In this document: positions 25,583 through 34,482 of the stretch, piece by piece
Layout: each line of letters opens with the position of its first letter
Position numbering within the stretch: position 1 is the stretch's first letter
NCBI GenBank assembly: GCA_041391505.1
Contig: JAWKNW010000019.1
Span: 1-64,000, forward strand
From: Rhodothermales bacterium
Lineage (GTDB): Bacteria > Bacteroidota > Rhodothermia > Rhodothermales > JAHQVL01
Direction: 5' to 3'
Length of the DNA: 64,000 bases
Translations under genes and position numbers: made by a program
Notes under the pieces: model-generated
Seen by the model: only the letters and a program-made list of their open reading frames with translations
What the model was told of the DNA's origin: nothing
The model's database searches: none

Positions 25583-26962
25583 ATGGCGAATCCATCCGTC
25601 CCCACCGATCCCCGCGCCGACTGGTCGCCGGCCAGCTGGCGCGCCCGAAAGGCCCTCCAGCAACCCACCTATCCCGACCCCGACGCGCTTTCGAACGTCC
25701 TGGGCCGCCTTTCGCGCCTCACGCCGCTCGTGACTTCGTGGGAGGTCAAGTCGCTCCGCGAACAGCTGCGCGAGGCCGCGCAGGGCAAGCGGTTTCTGCT
25801 CCAGGGGGGCGACTGCGCCGAGAGCTTCGACGAATGCGAGGCGGACATCATCACCCGCCGGCTCAAGGTCCTGCTCCAGATGAGCGTCGTGCTGATTTTC
25901 GGGCTCCGGCTGCCGGTCATCCGCGTCGGGCGCTTCGCCGGGCAGTATGCCAAGCCGCGCTCCGAGGACACCGAGACGATCGACGGGGTGACGCTGCCGA
26001 CCTACCGGGGCGACATGATCAACGGGCTGCCGTTCACCGAGGAGGCCCGCGTGCCGGCGCCGGACCGGCTCCTCCTGGCCCACAGCCGCTCGGCGATGAC
26101 GCTCAACTTCGTCCGCTCGCTGGTGACGGGCGGCTTCGCCGATCTGCACCATCCGGAATACTGGGACCTCGACTTCCTGGGCGATTCGCCCCGCGCCGCC
26201 GATTATCGCGAGATGGTCAATGCCATCAAGGAATCCGTCTCGTTCATGGAGACCTTCGCCGACACGAAAAGCGCTGCGCTCGACCGGGCGCCGTTTTACA
26301 CGAGCCACGAGTCGCTTTTTCTGCCCTATGAAGAGTCGCAGACGCGCCGCGTGCCCCACAATCCGGGCTGGTACAACCTGTCGACGCACATGCCCTGGAT
26401 CGGGATGCGGACGGCCTTTCCGGAGAGCGCACACATCGAGTATGTCCGCGGGATCGAGAACCCCATCGGGATGAAGGTGGGCAAGGCGATCGGACCGAAG
26501 GACCTCATCGAGCTGATCGAAATCCTCAATCCCGCCAACGACCCCGGCCGGCTCACGCTGATCACCCGGTTCGGGAAGGACCAGATCGAGGCCGGCCTGC
26601 CGCCGCTCATCGAGGCGGTCAAAAAAGCCGGCAAGCAGGTCCTCTGGATCTGCGACCCGATGCACGGCAACACCATCCGCACCGAGTCCGGCTACAAGAC
26701 GCGTCCGTTCGACTATATCCTTTCCGAGCTCGAACAGGCGTTCGAGATCCACCACCGGATGGGCACCTACCTCGGCGGCGTCCACCTCGAACTGACCGGC
26801 GAAGACGTCACCGAATGCACCGGCGGAGCCCGCGGCCTCGAACACGGCGACCTCGAACGGGCCTACAAAACCCAGGTCGACCCCCGCCTGAACGCCGAAC
26901 AGGCGCTGGAGATGGCGCTCAGCATCGTACGGAAACGCCGCCTCATGCAACGCGCCGGGTGA
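25583..26962 (+). CDS. Class II (plant-type) 3-deoxy-D-arabino-heptulosonate 7-phosphate synthase
   Basis: This 459-residue enzyme is the first of the shikimate pathway, joining phosphoenolpyruvate and erythrose 4-phosphate. Family hallmarks visible are LLQGGDCAESFDECEAD near residue 73 (metal-binding Cys in GGDCAE), VGRFAGQYAKPRS near 115, FYTSHESLFLPYEE near 240, and WICDPMHGNTI with GGVHLELTGEDVTEC toward the end. The length is normal for class II. It is divergent from the two-component system across a 138-bp gap and appears monocistronic. No chorismate mutase or leader peptide is attached. Confidence 0.96.
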   Translation: MANPSVPTDPRADWSPASWRARKALQQPTYPDPDALSNVLGRLSRLTPLVTSWEVKSLREQLREAAQGKRFLLQGGDCAESFDECEADIITRRLKVLLQMSVVLIFGLRLPVIRVGRFAGQYAKPRSEDTETIDGVTLPTYRGDMINGLPFTEEARVPAPDRLLLAHSRSAMTLNFVRSLVTGGFADLHHPEYWDLDFLGDSPRAADYREMVNAIKESVSFMETFADTKSAALDRAPFYTSHESLFLPYEESQTRRVPHNPGWYNLSTHMPWIGMRTAFPESAHIEYVRGIENPIGMKVGKAIGPKDLIELIEILNPANDPGRLTLITRFGKDQIEAGLPPLIEAVKKAGKQVLWICDPMHGNTIRTESGYKTRPFDYILSELEQAFEIHHRMGTYLGGVHLELTGEDVTECTGGARGLEHGDLERAYKTQVDPRLNAEQALEMALSIVRKRRLMQRAG

Positions 26963-27046
26963 AGCGCGCGCGGCTTCGGAACTGACGGCCGTTCGGTGCG
27001 GAATCGAGATGCTGGATCGTCGACTATTGACTCGATTCGGGGAGAC

Positions 27047-27084
27047 CAGCATCCAGCATCCTGCATCTTGCATCCAGCATCCAT
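27047..27084 (-). repeat. Period-7 repeat array, GGATGCT/GGATGCA type
   Basis: On the minus strand there are five successive heptads of GGATGCT or GGATGCA with small variations. It lies in the gap between the DAHP synthase and the M42 peptidase, just 3' of both genes' convergent ends. Confidence 0.8.
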
Positions 27085-27153
27085 CGCTTCCAACACTCAA
27101 CCCGAGCCGAACGCATCCCGTCGCCCCCAATCCCGCACTCCAGCCCCGCGATC

Positions 27154-28230
27154 TCAAATCGGCAGCTTGAACCCGTCGCCGGCGGATAACGAGTACACAA
27201 ACGCCGTGAGCAGCTTCACCACGGCGTCGATATCGGCGGTATCCACCATCTCCACCGTCGAGTGCATGTAGCGCATCGGGAGGGAGACGAGCGCGCTGGG
27301 GATGCCGGCGCGGGAGTTGAAGATCTGGTCGGTGTCGGTGCCGCTGAAGTAGGACGAGGCTTCGTGCTGGAGCGGGATGCCTTCCTGCTCCGCCACCTCG
27401 ATCAGGCGCTGGACGACGAGGGGATGGGTCGCCGAGCCGTGGGTCAGGCCGGGGCCGCCCCCCATCTTCACTTTGCCGTGTTTCGGTTCGCTGATGCCCG
27501 GGGAATCCGTGGCGTGGCAGACGTCGAGGACGACGGCGACCGTCGGGTTGAGCCGGTAGCTGACCATCCGTGCGCCGTGGCCGCCGATTTCCTCCTGCAC
27601 GGCATTGACGGCGTGCACCGTCGCCGCCGGCCGGGGCCCCGCGGCCAGGCGGGCCATCACGCGGGCGATGATGTAGCCGCCGATCCGGTTGTCGAGCGCG
27701 CGCCCCACGATGCGGTTAGCACCCAGCTGTCGGGCCGACTCGGCGAACACGGCCGGATGCCCCACCCGGATGCCGCGCGCCGCCACCTCGGCCTTGCTGC
27801 CGGCGCCGATGTCGATGAAGATGTCGTGCCAGTCGGGCACCTTGTCGTCGTTCCGGTCGCGCAGGTGGATGGCCGTGTTGCCGACCACGCCCTCGACCTC
27901 GCCCTGGCTGCCGAGGATGCGCACGATGCGGCCGCGCGTGATCGCCCGGTCCGATCCCCCGATGCGGACGATGTAGAGAAAGCCCTCGTCGGAGATGTGG
28001 TTGACCATGAACCCGATCTCATCGGCGTGCGCTTCGAGCATCAGGCGCGGCGCGTCGTCCTTGCCCGTGCCGTCGAGTGTGGCCCAGGCCGTGCCGTAGT
28101 GGTCGCTCTCGACGCGGTCCGCATGCCGGCGGACGTATTCGGCCCAGACGCGCTGGCCGGCGGACTCGAACCCCGAAGGGCTCGGCGTGTCGAGGAGCTG
28201 GAAAAGAAAGGCTTTGTCGGATGAGGTCAT
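27154..28230 (-). CDS. M42-family aminopeptidase / glutamyl aminopeptidase-like
   Basis: This 358-residue cytoplasmic metallopeptidase has the family opening LLDTPSPSGFE, the first metal ligand in MLEAHADEIGFMV near residue 68, the RALDNRIGGY motif (bridging Asp) near 182, the catalytic Glu pair in NAVQEEIGGHGA near 213, and DVCHATDSPG plus SSYFSGTDTDQIF later on. M42 enzymes (FrvX/TET group) form tetrahedral dodecamers that trim peptides. The length is typical. The gene begins right beside a long period-7 repeat array, which therefore occupies its 5' region. Confidence 0.94.
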   Translation of the reverse strand: MTSSDKAFLFQLLDTPSPSGFESAGQRVWAEYVRRHADRVESDHYGTAWATLDGTGKDDAPRLMLEAHADEIGFMVNHISDEGFLYIVRIGGSDRAITRGRIVRILGSQGEVEGVVGNTAIHLRDRNDDKVPDWHDIFIDIGAGSKAEVAARGIRVGHPAVFAESARQLGANRIVGRALDNRIGGYIIARVMARLAAGPRPAATVHAVNAVQEEIGGHGARMVSYRLNPTVAVVLDVCHATDSPGISEPKHGKVKMGGGPGLTHGSATHPLVVQRLIEVAEQEGIPLQHEASSYFSGTDTDQIFNSRAGIPSALVSLPMRYMHSTVEMVDTADIDAVVKLLTAFVYSLSAGDGFKLPI

Positions 28231-28376
28231 GGGATGAGGGGTGCTGGGTGCGGGATGTTGGGTGCGGGATGTTTGGATGCGGGATGTTTGGATGTGGGAT
28301 GCGGGATGCAGGATGTTTGGATGTTGGATGCAGGATGCAGGATGCAGGATGTTTGGATGCGGGATGCAGGATGGGG
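28231..28376 (+). repeat. Long period-7 repeat array, GGATGCN / GGATGTT type
   Basis: About twenty heptads of GGATGCA, GGATGCG, GGATGTT and GGGTGCG run nearly uninterrupted from just upstream of the M42 start. They are head-to-tail with no spacers. The 312-bp gap to the PIG-L gene otherwise shows nothing but the presumed promoters of these two divergent genes. Confidence 0.92.
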
Positions 28377-28542
28377 TTCGGGGAATCCTCAGGGCCTGGT
28401 AGGGGGTTGGGTACGACGGAGGATGCCGGCGGCAAGATCTTTTACCGGATAGCGTCGTTCAGCACATGAACATTCCGTATCCCGTATCTTCCGTCCAGCA
28501 TCCCGCTTCCCACCCTCTTCGCGGCCGAAAAATAAGAAACGC

Positions 28543-30798
28543 ATGCGACTCAACGTGTCCCTTCTGCTGCTATTCATTTTCGCCGGCGTGGGCCGGCAGC
28601 CGGCTTCGGCCCAGAGCGCCGCGCCGCTGGTGGTGATGAACCTCGCCGCGCATCCAGACGACGAGGACGGGCGGACCCTCACCTACTACCGAAAAGCCGA
28701 CGATGCGATCGCCTATAGTGTGATCTATACCCGGGGCGAAGGCGGCCAGAACGAGATCGGCCCCGAACTCTACGAAGAGCTGGGCGCCATCCGGACGCAG
28801 GAAACCGAACGCGCCGCGCGGCAGCTCGGGACGCAGGTGTATTTCCTGAACTTCAAGGACTTCGGCTTCTCCAAGCAGGCCAGCGAGGCGTTTGAGAAGT
28901 GGGGCGGGCGTGACGAGGTGACCTCGCGCATCGTGTACCTCGTCCGCAAGCTGAAGCCGGACGTGATGTTCACCAACCACGACACCCTCACTGTCGGCCC
29001 GAACCTGCAGCACGGCCAGCACCAGGCCGTCGGCATCTCGGCGTACGACGCGTTCGCCCTCGCGTCGGACCCGACGTATCATCCCGAGCAGCTCGAGGAA
29101 GACGGGGTGGACCTCTGGCAGCCGAAGCGGCTCTTCCTTCGCCTCTGGCGGCGGACGGATCAGCCCTACGATGCCGAGGTGCCGGTGACGGACATGAACG
29201 CCGCGGCCGGCAAGAGCTACGGCGACATTGCGACCGACGCGCTCCGCGAGCATGCCTCGCAGGGGATGGGCATGTTCGCCGCCTTCCGTCGCATGCAGGA
29301 CAACACCTTTTTTGTGCTCCTCCGCGAAGCCGACGGGGCGCCGCCGATCACGTCGGACCTCGCGTCCAACCTGCCGGCGAACCGGAGCGCCTCGCCGGAC
29401 CTGAGCTACTGGATCGCCTCGGGCCGCATCGAGCCGGCGCCGGAGGGCTTTTTCACGCTCAGCACCGCCGTCGCGGTGCCGGGCCAGCAGGTCGAGGTGC
29501 GCTTCGCGCCGATGCGGATGGATGCCCCGCCCATGCACCTCACCTTTACGGGAGCCATCGACACCACGCTGGTGCTGTCCGCCGGCTCGGATCGCGTGGT
29601 CTCGCTGCGTGTCCGCCCCGACGCCGCGGCGACGCTACCGCGGGTTGAGCGCCAGTACGACCGGTTTACGAACGATCCGCCGGTGACGTATACCCTCCGC
29701 CGGGGCGACGCCCCGCAGCTCGTCGCCGCCGGCCATCTTCCGCTGGAGATCGCGCCGCCCATCGTCGTGACCGCGTCGGAGCAGGTGATGCGGCTCCGCG
29801 GCGGGGCGAACGCGCTGGCGCTGAATCTGGATGTGATGGATCCGAAAGCCACGCAGGTGGCGTTCCGCCTCGCGGTGTCGAGCGACGGCGCGCGCGACGT
29901 GCTGCATACCACCCAGCAGACCGTGCAGATCGCCGGCGGCGACCGCCGCGCGGTCACGCTCGACTTCGATCTGCCGTCCTCCCTGCCCGAGGGCGACTAT
30001 ACCGTGGCGGTAACCGGGATGGCCTCGCCGGCGACCGGGCCGGCCACGCCGTCGCATACCTTCGTGAAGGGGCGCGTCTTCAACGTGCTGGTGCCTGAAA
30101 ACCTGCATGTCGGCGTCGTCGCCAGCTACGACAACACCCTCGACCAGGCGCTGACGCAGTTGGGGGTCGACCACGTCCTCCTCGACTCGCTGACGCTGGC
30201 CGAGGGCGACCTAACCGCCTTCCAGACCATCCTGGTGGACATCCGGGCCTATCTCGTCCGCGCCGACCTGCGGGCGTACAACGACCGGCTGCTCGACTGG
30301 GTCAGCGCCGGCGGGCATCTCATCGTAAACTACCAGAAGACGTTCGAGTGGAATGCAGAATTCGCCGACCCGTTCGATGCATCGAAGAAAAACCCGGACA
30401 ACCTCGCGCCCTATCCGCTCGTCCTCAGCCACGACCGCGTGACGCGCGAGGATGCGGAGGTGACGGTGCTCATGCCGGAGTCGCCGCTGTTCCACAAGCC
30501 CAACGCGATCTCGGCGTCGCTGTGGGACGGATGGGTGCAGGAGCGCGGCCTGTACTTCCCGGGCGAATACGACGCGCGCTACCACGAAGTCTTCAGCATG
30601 CACGACCCCGGCGAAGCCCCGATGACCAGTTCGACGCTGCTCGCCGAATACGGGAACGGGACCTATCTCTATACGGCGCTCGGCTGGTATCGGCAGTTGA
30701 AAGAGTTTCACCCCGAGGTGTATGCCTTCTTCGCGAACATGATCAGCCTGCCGTTGACGGACGAGCGCGACGCGAAAAAGGCAAGCAATCTCGAATGA
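28543..30798 (+). CDS. Secreted PIG-L/LmbE-family deacetylase with long C-terminal extension
   Basis: This 751-residue protein has a signal peptide (MRLNVSLLLLFIFAGVG...ASAQ). The catalytic domain follows at about 30-300. The zinc motif AHPDDED is near residue 37, and NHDTLTVGPNLQHGQHQAV near 146 supplies further His ligands. LmbE-like enzymes remove acetyl groups from N-acetylglucosamine-type substrates. From about 330 the protein is beta-rich. The last 200 residues (LVDIRAYLVRADLRAYN, then GGHLIVNYQKT) look like a glutamine-amidotransferase-like or ThuA-like fold. Large two-domain PIG-L proteins of this form are common in Bacteroidota-type genomes. The substrate is unknown, probably a periplasmic or extracellular glycan. 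Confidence 0.9.
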   Translation: MRLNVSLLLLFIFAGVGRQPASAQSAAPLVVMNLAAHPDDEDGRTLTYYRKADDAIAYSVIYTRGEGGQNEIGPELYEELGAIRTQETERAARQLGTQVYFLNFKDFGFSKQASEAFEKWGGRDEVTSRIVYLVRKLKPDVMFTNHDTLTVGPNLQHGQHQAVGISAYDAFALASDPTYHPEQLEEDGVDLWQPKRLFLRLWRRTDQPYDAEVPVTDMNAAAGKSYGDIATDALREHASQGMGMFAAFRRMQDNTFFVLLREADGAPPITSDLASNLPANRSASPDLSYWIASGRIEPAPEGFFTLSTAVAVPGQQVEVRFAPMRMDAPPMHLTFTGAIDTTLVLSAGSDRVVSLRVRPDAAATLPRVERQYDRFTNDPPVTYTLRRGDAPQLVAAGHLPLEIAPPIVVTASEQVMRLRGGANALALNLDVMDPKATQVAFRLAVSSDGARDVLHTTQQTVQIAGGDRRAVTLDFDLPSSLPEGDYTVAVTGMASPATGPATPSHTFVKGRVFNVLVPENLHVGVVASYDNTLDQALTQLGVDHVLLDSLTLAEGDLTAFQTILVDIRAYLVRADLRAYNDRLLDWVSAGGHLIVNYQKTFEWNAEFADPFDASKKNPDNLAPYPLVLSHDRVTREDAEVTVLMPESPLFHKPNAISASLWDGWVQERGLYFPGEYDARYHEVFSMHDPGEAPMTSSTLLAEYGNGTYLYTALGWYRQLKEFHPEVYAFFANMISLPLTDERDAKKASNLE

Positions 30799-30946
30799 GC
30801 AAGGTCGCCGGCGGGCATCTCGATGGATGCCGCGTCGCGCCACATCGTGGGGGCAAAAGGGGCGGCAAAATTCCTCTCCGGAGGTAGGATGTAAGGATGG
30901 CGTCGGATGTAGATTGGTCCGATCGATTCACCAACCGCAAGCCAAC

Positions 30947-31858
30947 ATGAGCTGCCTGCGCGCATCCGGAATAGCTGTCCTTCTCCTCCTGGTAACGCTT
31001 CAGGCCGCCGCCCAGGGCTACCAGCCGGCGGCCGAGTACCAGTCGCTCCTGAACCTGCGATTCTACGAGGCCAACGGCGGCTTCAACGTCGACGGTCTGC
31101 AGGTCGTCTTTCCGCCCCAGGGGGCGGAGGCGTCGCTCGTGGTGTCGGGCGGGGGTGGCGCCCCGGTCACGATCCCCCTGCGCGTCGAGCCGGCGGGCGA
31201 TTTTCCGGCTTTCGGAAGATTGGTGGCCAACAGCGGCCCCGGCATTTTTCAGCTCAACAAGGCCGGCGACTTCACGATGACGCTCCAGGTGAACGGCGAG
31301 GCCGTCACCACCCTGCCGTTCACGCTCGAAGGTGGCAGTAGCGGCGACCCGTTTAATCCCAAAACGAGCTACCGGCGGGCAGGTCCCTGGGCCGACCTGG
31401 CCTACTTCTCCGCGCCGGTGGACGACCCCGCCGGCCTGGTCAAGATCAACTGGTGGTCCAGCCTCCGCGAAGTGCCGGATGCCGGCAGCCGCGCCATGCT
31501 GACCGTTCATATCCTGAAGGGCGGCAAGGAAGTCGCCGCCACGACCTCGAACACGGTCCTGAGCAACGACGACTGGCAGTTCTTCAGCCGCGAGATCGCC
31601 AGGGGATCGAGCGAATACCTCACGCTGAAAAACCTCGCGGCGACGGACGGGGGCTGTGAGGTGGTGATCAAGGCGGATGGCAAGCCGATCAAGACGTTCC
31701 CGTTCACGGTCGCCGCCGGCAAGCTCCTCCCGCACGGACGCAGCGCGCTCGACTACGCACCGCACACCGATTTTCTGTCGCCCCGGCTCGTCGACATGTC
31801 GTCGGGATCGTCCTCCTCCTACAAGATGCTCGAAGCGTACTGGATGCAGGCGAAGTAG
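30947..31858 (+). CDS. Secreted protein of unknown function
   Basis: This 303-residue protein has a clear signal peptide (MSCLRASGIAVLLLLVTLQAAAQG), cleaved after AAA or AQ. The mature part is beta-rich, with two similar-looking beta sandwiches (TIPLRVEPAGDFPAFGR, later LTVHILKGGKEVAATTS). It has no catalytic motif I recognise. ATG 30947 is the only start giving the signal peptide; the frame stays open upstream but that part is not protein-like. It lies 148 bp downstream of the PIG-L gene on the same strand. I cannot assign a role. Confidence 0.75.
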   Translation: MSCLRASGIAVLLLLVTLQAAAQGYQPAAEYQSLLNLRFYEANGGFNVDGLQVVFPPQGAEASLVVSGGGGAPVTIPLRVEPAGDFPAFGRLVANSGPGIFQLNKAGDFTMTLQVNGEAVTTLPFTLEGGSSGDPFNPKTSYRRAGPWADLAYFSAPVDDPAGLVKINWWSSLREVPDAGSRAMLTVHILKGGKEVAATTSNTVLSNDDWQFFSREIARGSSEYLTLKNLAATDGGCEVVIKADGKPIKTFPFTVAAGKLLPHGRSALDYAPHTDFLSPRLVDMSSGSSSSYKMLEAYWMQAK

Positions 31859-32033
31859 GTGTCTGGGCTCGCGAAAAAAGGGTCCAGTACCCTGTGACAT
31901 AGCGTTGACATCGGGGCCGGCGTAACCTGCGGACGTACATTCACTACGCGATCTTTCGCGCGTCATCGAGGCGATGTCGAGACGCGGGAGTCAAGAGACT
32001 GGATACGCTCCGGGTGCGTGTTTTGTCGGCGAT

Positions 32034-32099
32034 CCAGTATCTCGTATCCTGCATCCCGTATCCTGCATCCCGCATCCAGCATCCGGCCTCCCGCATCCC
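32034..32099 (-). repeat. Period-7 repeat array, GGATGCN type
   Basis: On the minus strand there are repeated GGATGCA, GGATGCG, GGATACG and GGATGCT heptads. The array lies in the 304-bp gap between the secreted protein gene and the DinB-like gene, where I see no gene. It stands about 60 bp ahead of the DinB start. Confidence 0.85.
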
Positions 32100-32162
32100 A
32101 ATGCCCGGCACCGGACGTTCGAAACGCGCGCAAGATCAGTCACCAACTCCCGAAGCACCATT

Positions 32163-32642
32163 ATGGCTACCGAAAAAAACCACACCCTCTTTATTCCCGC
32201 CGATGCCTTTCTCGAGCACTGGCAGGGTCATCGCCGCCTGACGCGCCGCATCATCGAGGCGTTTCCGGAAGACAAGTTTGCCTCGTTTTCGATCGGCGGG
32301 ATGCGTCCGTTCTCCGAGCTGGTCGGCGAGATCATCGGCATGACCGTGCCCACGGTCGTAGGCGTAGCGACGGGCACATGGGAATTCAACCCGGGCCCGA
32401 AACCGGCCACGAAGGAAGAAGCGCTCCGCATGTGGGATGAAGCCACGAAAGGCCTGGATAAAGCCTGGGCCACGATCCCGGGGCACCGGTTCCTGGAGGT
32501 CGACCTGGCCTTCGGGCAGTGGGAAGGACCCGGGTACTGGATCCTGAACTACATCGTCGACAACGAAGTCCACCACCGCGGCCAGGGTTACGTGTACCTC
32601 CGCGCCCTGGGCATCGAGCCGCCGTTCTTTTACGAGCGCTAG
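32163..32642 (+). CDS. DinB-like four-helix metalloprotein
   Basis: This 159-residue protein has the DinB/YfiT shape. An N-terminal helix carries HWQGHRRLTRRII, there is a middle DKFASFSIGGMRPFSELVGEI segment, and a final helix with DNEVHHRGQGYVYLRALG supplies the paired His ligands. DinB-fold proteins include metal-dependent thiol transferases (bacillithiol or mycothiol types) and uncharacterised stress proteins. The substrate cannot be told from sequence. ATG 32163 (MATEKNHTLF) is preferred over longer frames because the upstream part only translates the period-7 repeats. Confidence 0.85.
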   Translation: MATEKNHTLFIPADAFLEHWQGHRRLTRRIIEAFPEDKFASFSIGGMRPFSELVGEIIGMTVPTVVGVATGTWEFNPGPKPATKEEALRMWDEATKGLDKAWATIPGHRFLEVDLAFGQWEGPGYWILNYIVDNEVHHRGQGYVYLRALGIEPPFFYER

Positions 32643-32652
32643 GCTGGGGAGA

Positions 32653-32754
32653 GGTTCAACGTTCAAGGTTCGAGGTTCCAGGGCATTCGATATGATGACC
32701 TGGCTCATCGAAACTTGAACGTTGAGCCTCGAACCTCGAACCTCGAACCTAGAA
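32653..32754. repeat. Paired period-7 GGTTCGA arrays in inverted orientation
   Basis: Heptads GGTTCAA, CGTTCAA, GGTTCGA, GGTTCCA run rightward at 32653-32680, and their complement (GAACGTTGAG, then four CGAACCT-type units) runs at 32712-32754. The two halves can form a long hairpin exactly between two convergent genes, so it may act as a bidirectional terminator. Confidence 0.85.
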
Positions 32755-33066
32755 CTACAACCGCCCCATCTCAATTATCTCGATGGGCGTGCCCCACATC
32801 ACGGTGGTCATGACGTCGGTGCGGAGGCGCATGTCGAACTGGACGCGCAGGCCGTCTTCGCGGTAGGTGAGCGCGAGGTTGATGGGGAAATAGCGCTCGC
32901 CGTCCTCGGCCTCGATGCCGTAGAAGCCGCCCTCGAGGTCGAGGTAGACGATGGTGCCTTTGAAGGGCATCGTCGCCTGGACGCTTCCCTCGGCATTCGG
33001 GGAAGAGGTCGTTTTGCACGCCGGCGCGGCGAGGACCAGGAGGAGCAATCCGAGAAGGAGGCGCAT
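32755..33066 (-). CDS. Small lipoprotein, unknown function
   Basis: This is a 103-residue protein with a lipoprotein signal peptide (MRLLLGLLLLVLAAPAC, lipobox AAPAC). The mature part (MPFKGTIVYLDLEGGFYGIEAEDGERYFPINL) resembles a small beta-barrel of the OB type. It is on the same strand as mnmA, 53 bp downstream, and may be cotranscribed. No function can be assigned. Confidence 0.75.
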   Translation of the reverse strand: MRLLLGLLLLVLAAPACKTTSSPNAEGSVQATMPFKGTIVYLDLEGGFYGIEAEDGERYFPINLALTYREDGLRVQFDMRLRTDVMTTVMWGTPIEIIEMGRL

Positions 33067-33119
33067 GGAGATCGGGTTGAGGTAGAGAGGAGGTTGCGCC
33101 CGAGGGATACCCCGGGCGA

Positions 33120-34280
33120 TCAGGATTCTTCGCCGAGGATGTCGACGTCGGCCGCGGGTACATCGATGTGCGTCTCGCCGGCGCCGTGGATCCACCCGCC
33201 GGCGAGGACATCGTCGCCCTCGTACAGCACGAGCGATTGCCCCGGCGTGATGGCTCGCCGCGCTTCGGAAAAGACGACCTTGAGGGTGTCGTCGTCGCTC
33301 TGCCACACGAGGCACGGAGCGCCGTCGTCCTTGTACCGGATCTTCGCCTCGGCCGGCCGCTCGGTGCGCAGGTCGGGGTACTTGATCAGGTTGAGCTGGC
33401 GCGCGACAAGCGACTGCTGGAACAGTTCTTCCCGGGGGCCGATCGTGATGGTGTTGGTTTCGGCATCGATCCGCGTGACGTAGGCCGGAAAGCCCAGCGC
33501 CAGCCCGAGCCCGTGCCGCTGCCCGATGGTGTAGAACGGATAGCCTTCGTGCCGGCCGACGGGAGTGCCGTCGCTGAGTACGAACGGACCGTCCTTCACC
33601 GTGCCGGCGAGCGTCGGCACCCGGTCCTTGAGAAACCGGCGGTAGTCGTTGTCTGGCACGAAGCAGATCTCGTACGAATCCGGCTTGTCCGCTACCCGGA
33701 GGAGGCCGTAGTCGTGCGCCATCTGCCGGATCTGGGGCTTCGTGAAGCTGCCGAGCGGGAAAATCGACCGGCGCAGGTGTTCCTGCGGGAGGCCCCAGAG
33801 CGCATAGCTCTGGTCCTTGTTGGTGTCGAGGCCGCGCATCAGGACATGCCGGCCGAGCGCCTCGTCATGGCGCAGGCGGGCGTAGTGCCCCGTGGCGATA
33901 AAATCGCACCCGAGGTCATCGGCCCGGCGGAGCAGGGCGGCCCACTTGATGTGGGTGTTGCACAGGACGCAGGGGTTGGGCGTGCGGCCGGCGAGGTACT
34001 CCTCGGTGAACCGCTCGATCACCCAGTCGCCGAATTCTTCCCGGATGTCGACGATGAAATGGGTAAACCCGTACGCCAGGGCGACGCCCCGGGCGTCGTT
34101 CATGGATTCCAGCGAACAGCAACCGACTTCCTTGCCGCCGCGTCCGCCGCTCGACGTGTAGTCCCACGTCTTCATCGTGATCCCCACCACCTCATACCCC
34201 TGCTCGCGCAGCAGCACGGCCGCGACGGACGAGTCGACGCCGCCGCTCATCGCTACCAGTACGCGTCCCTGGGTGCTCAT
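33120..34280 (-). CDS. mnmA: tRNA-specific 2-thiouridylase MnmA
   Basis: This 386-residue cytoplasmic enzyme makes the 2-thio group of U34 in tRNAs for Lys, Glu and Gln, using ATP and a persulfide. The PP-loop ATP motif VAMSGGVDSSVAA sits at residues 8-20. The first catalytic Cys is in NPCVLCNTHIKW near 105. The second is in SYEICFVPDNDY near 205. A C-terminal beta-barrel ends the protein (VVFSEARRAITPGQSLVLYEGDDVLAGG). The length is normal. ATG 34280 (MSTQGRVLVAMSGG) is taken; the longer frame translates a 13-bp repeat. A rhodanese-domain gene diverges from it, which may be relevant as a sulfur donor although it looks exported. Confidence 0.97.
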   Translation of the reverse strand: MSTQGRVLVAMSGGVDSSVAAVLLREQGYEVVGITMKTWDYTSSGGRGGKEVGCCSLESMNDARGVALAYGFTHFIVDIREEFGDWVIERFTEEYLAGRTPNPCVLCNTHIKWAALLRRADDLGCDFIATGHYARLRHDEALGRHVLMRGLDTNKDQSYALWGLPQEHLRRSIFPLGSFTKPQIRQMAHDYGLLRVADKPDSYEICFVPDNDYRRFLKDRVPTLAGTVKDGPFVLSDGTPVGRHEGYPFYTIGQRHGLGLALGFPAYVTRIDAETNTITIGPREELFQQSLVARQLNLIKYPDLRTERPAEAKIRYKDDGAPCLVWQSDDDTLKVVFSEARRAITPGQSLVLYEGDDVLAGGWIHGAGETHIDVPAADVDILGEES

Positions 34281-34380
34281 TGGATCGGTCGGAAAAGGGG
34301 GTTTGGAGGTTGTTGAGGGTCGGCTCGTTGAACGGAGGGGCTTCTCGGGCGTTCCAATCCGGGACAGCGCCGGTGCTCTT

Positions 34381-34447
34381 ACGATCCGATGGGGCGATCC
34401 GATGGGGCGATCCGATGGGGCGATCCGATGGTGCGGTCCGATGGGCG
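34381..34447 (+). repeat. 13-bp tandem repeat, five copies
   Basis: The unit CGATCCGATGGGG (with variants in the last two copies) is repeated five times in the 202-bp gap between the divergent mnmA and rhodanese genes, 36 bp before the rhodanese start. It therefore overlaps where promoters for both should be. Confidence 0.9.
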
Positions 34448-34482
34448 ATCTGAAGCGTCGAGTCGAATCAACATTCCGATAC

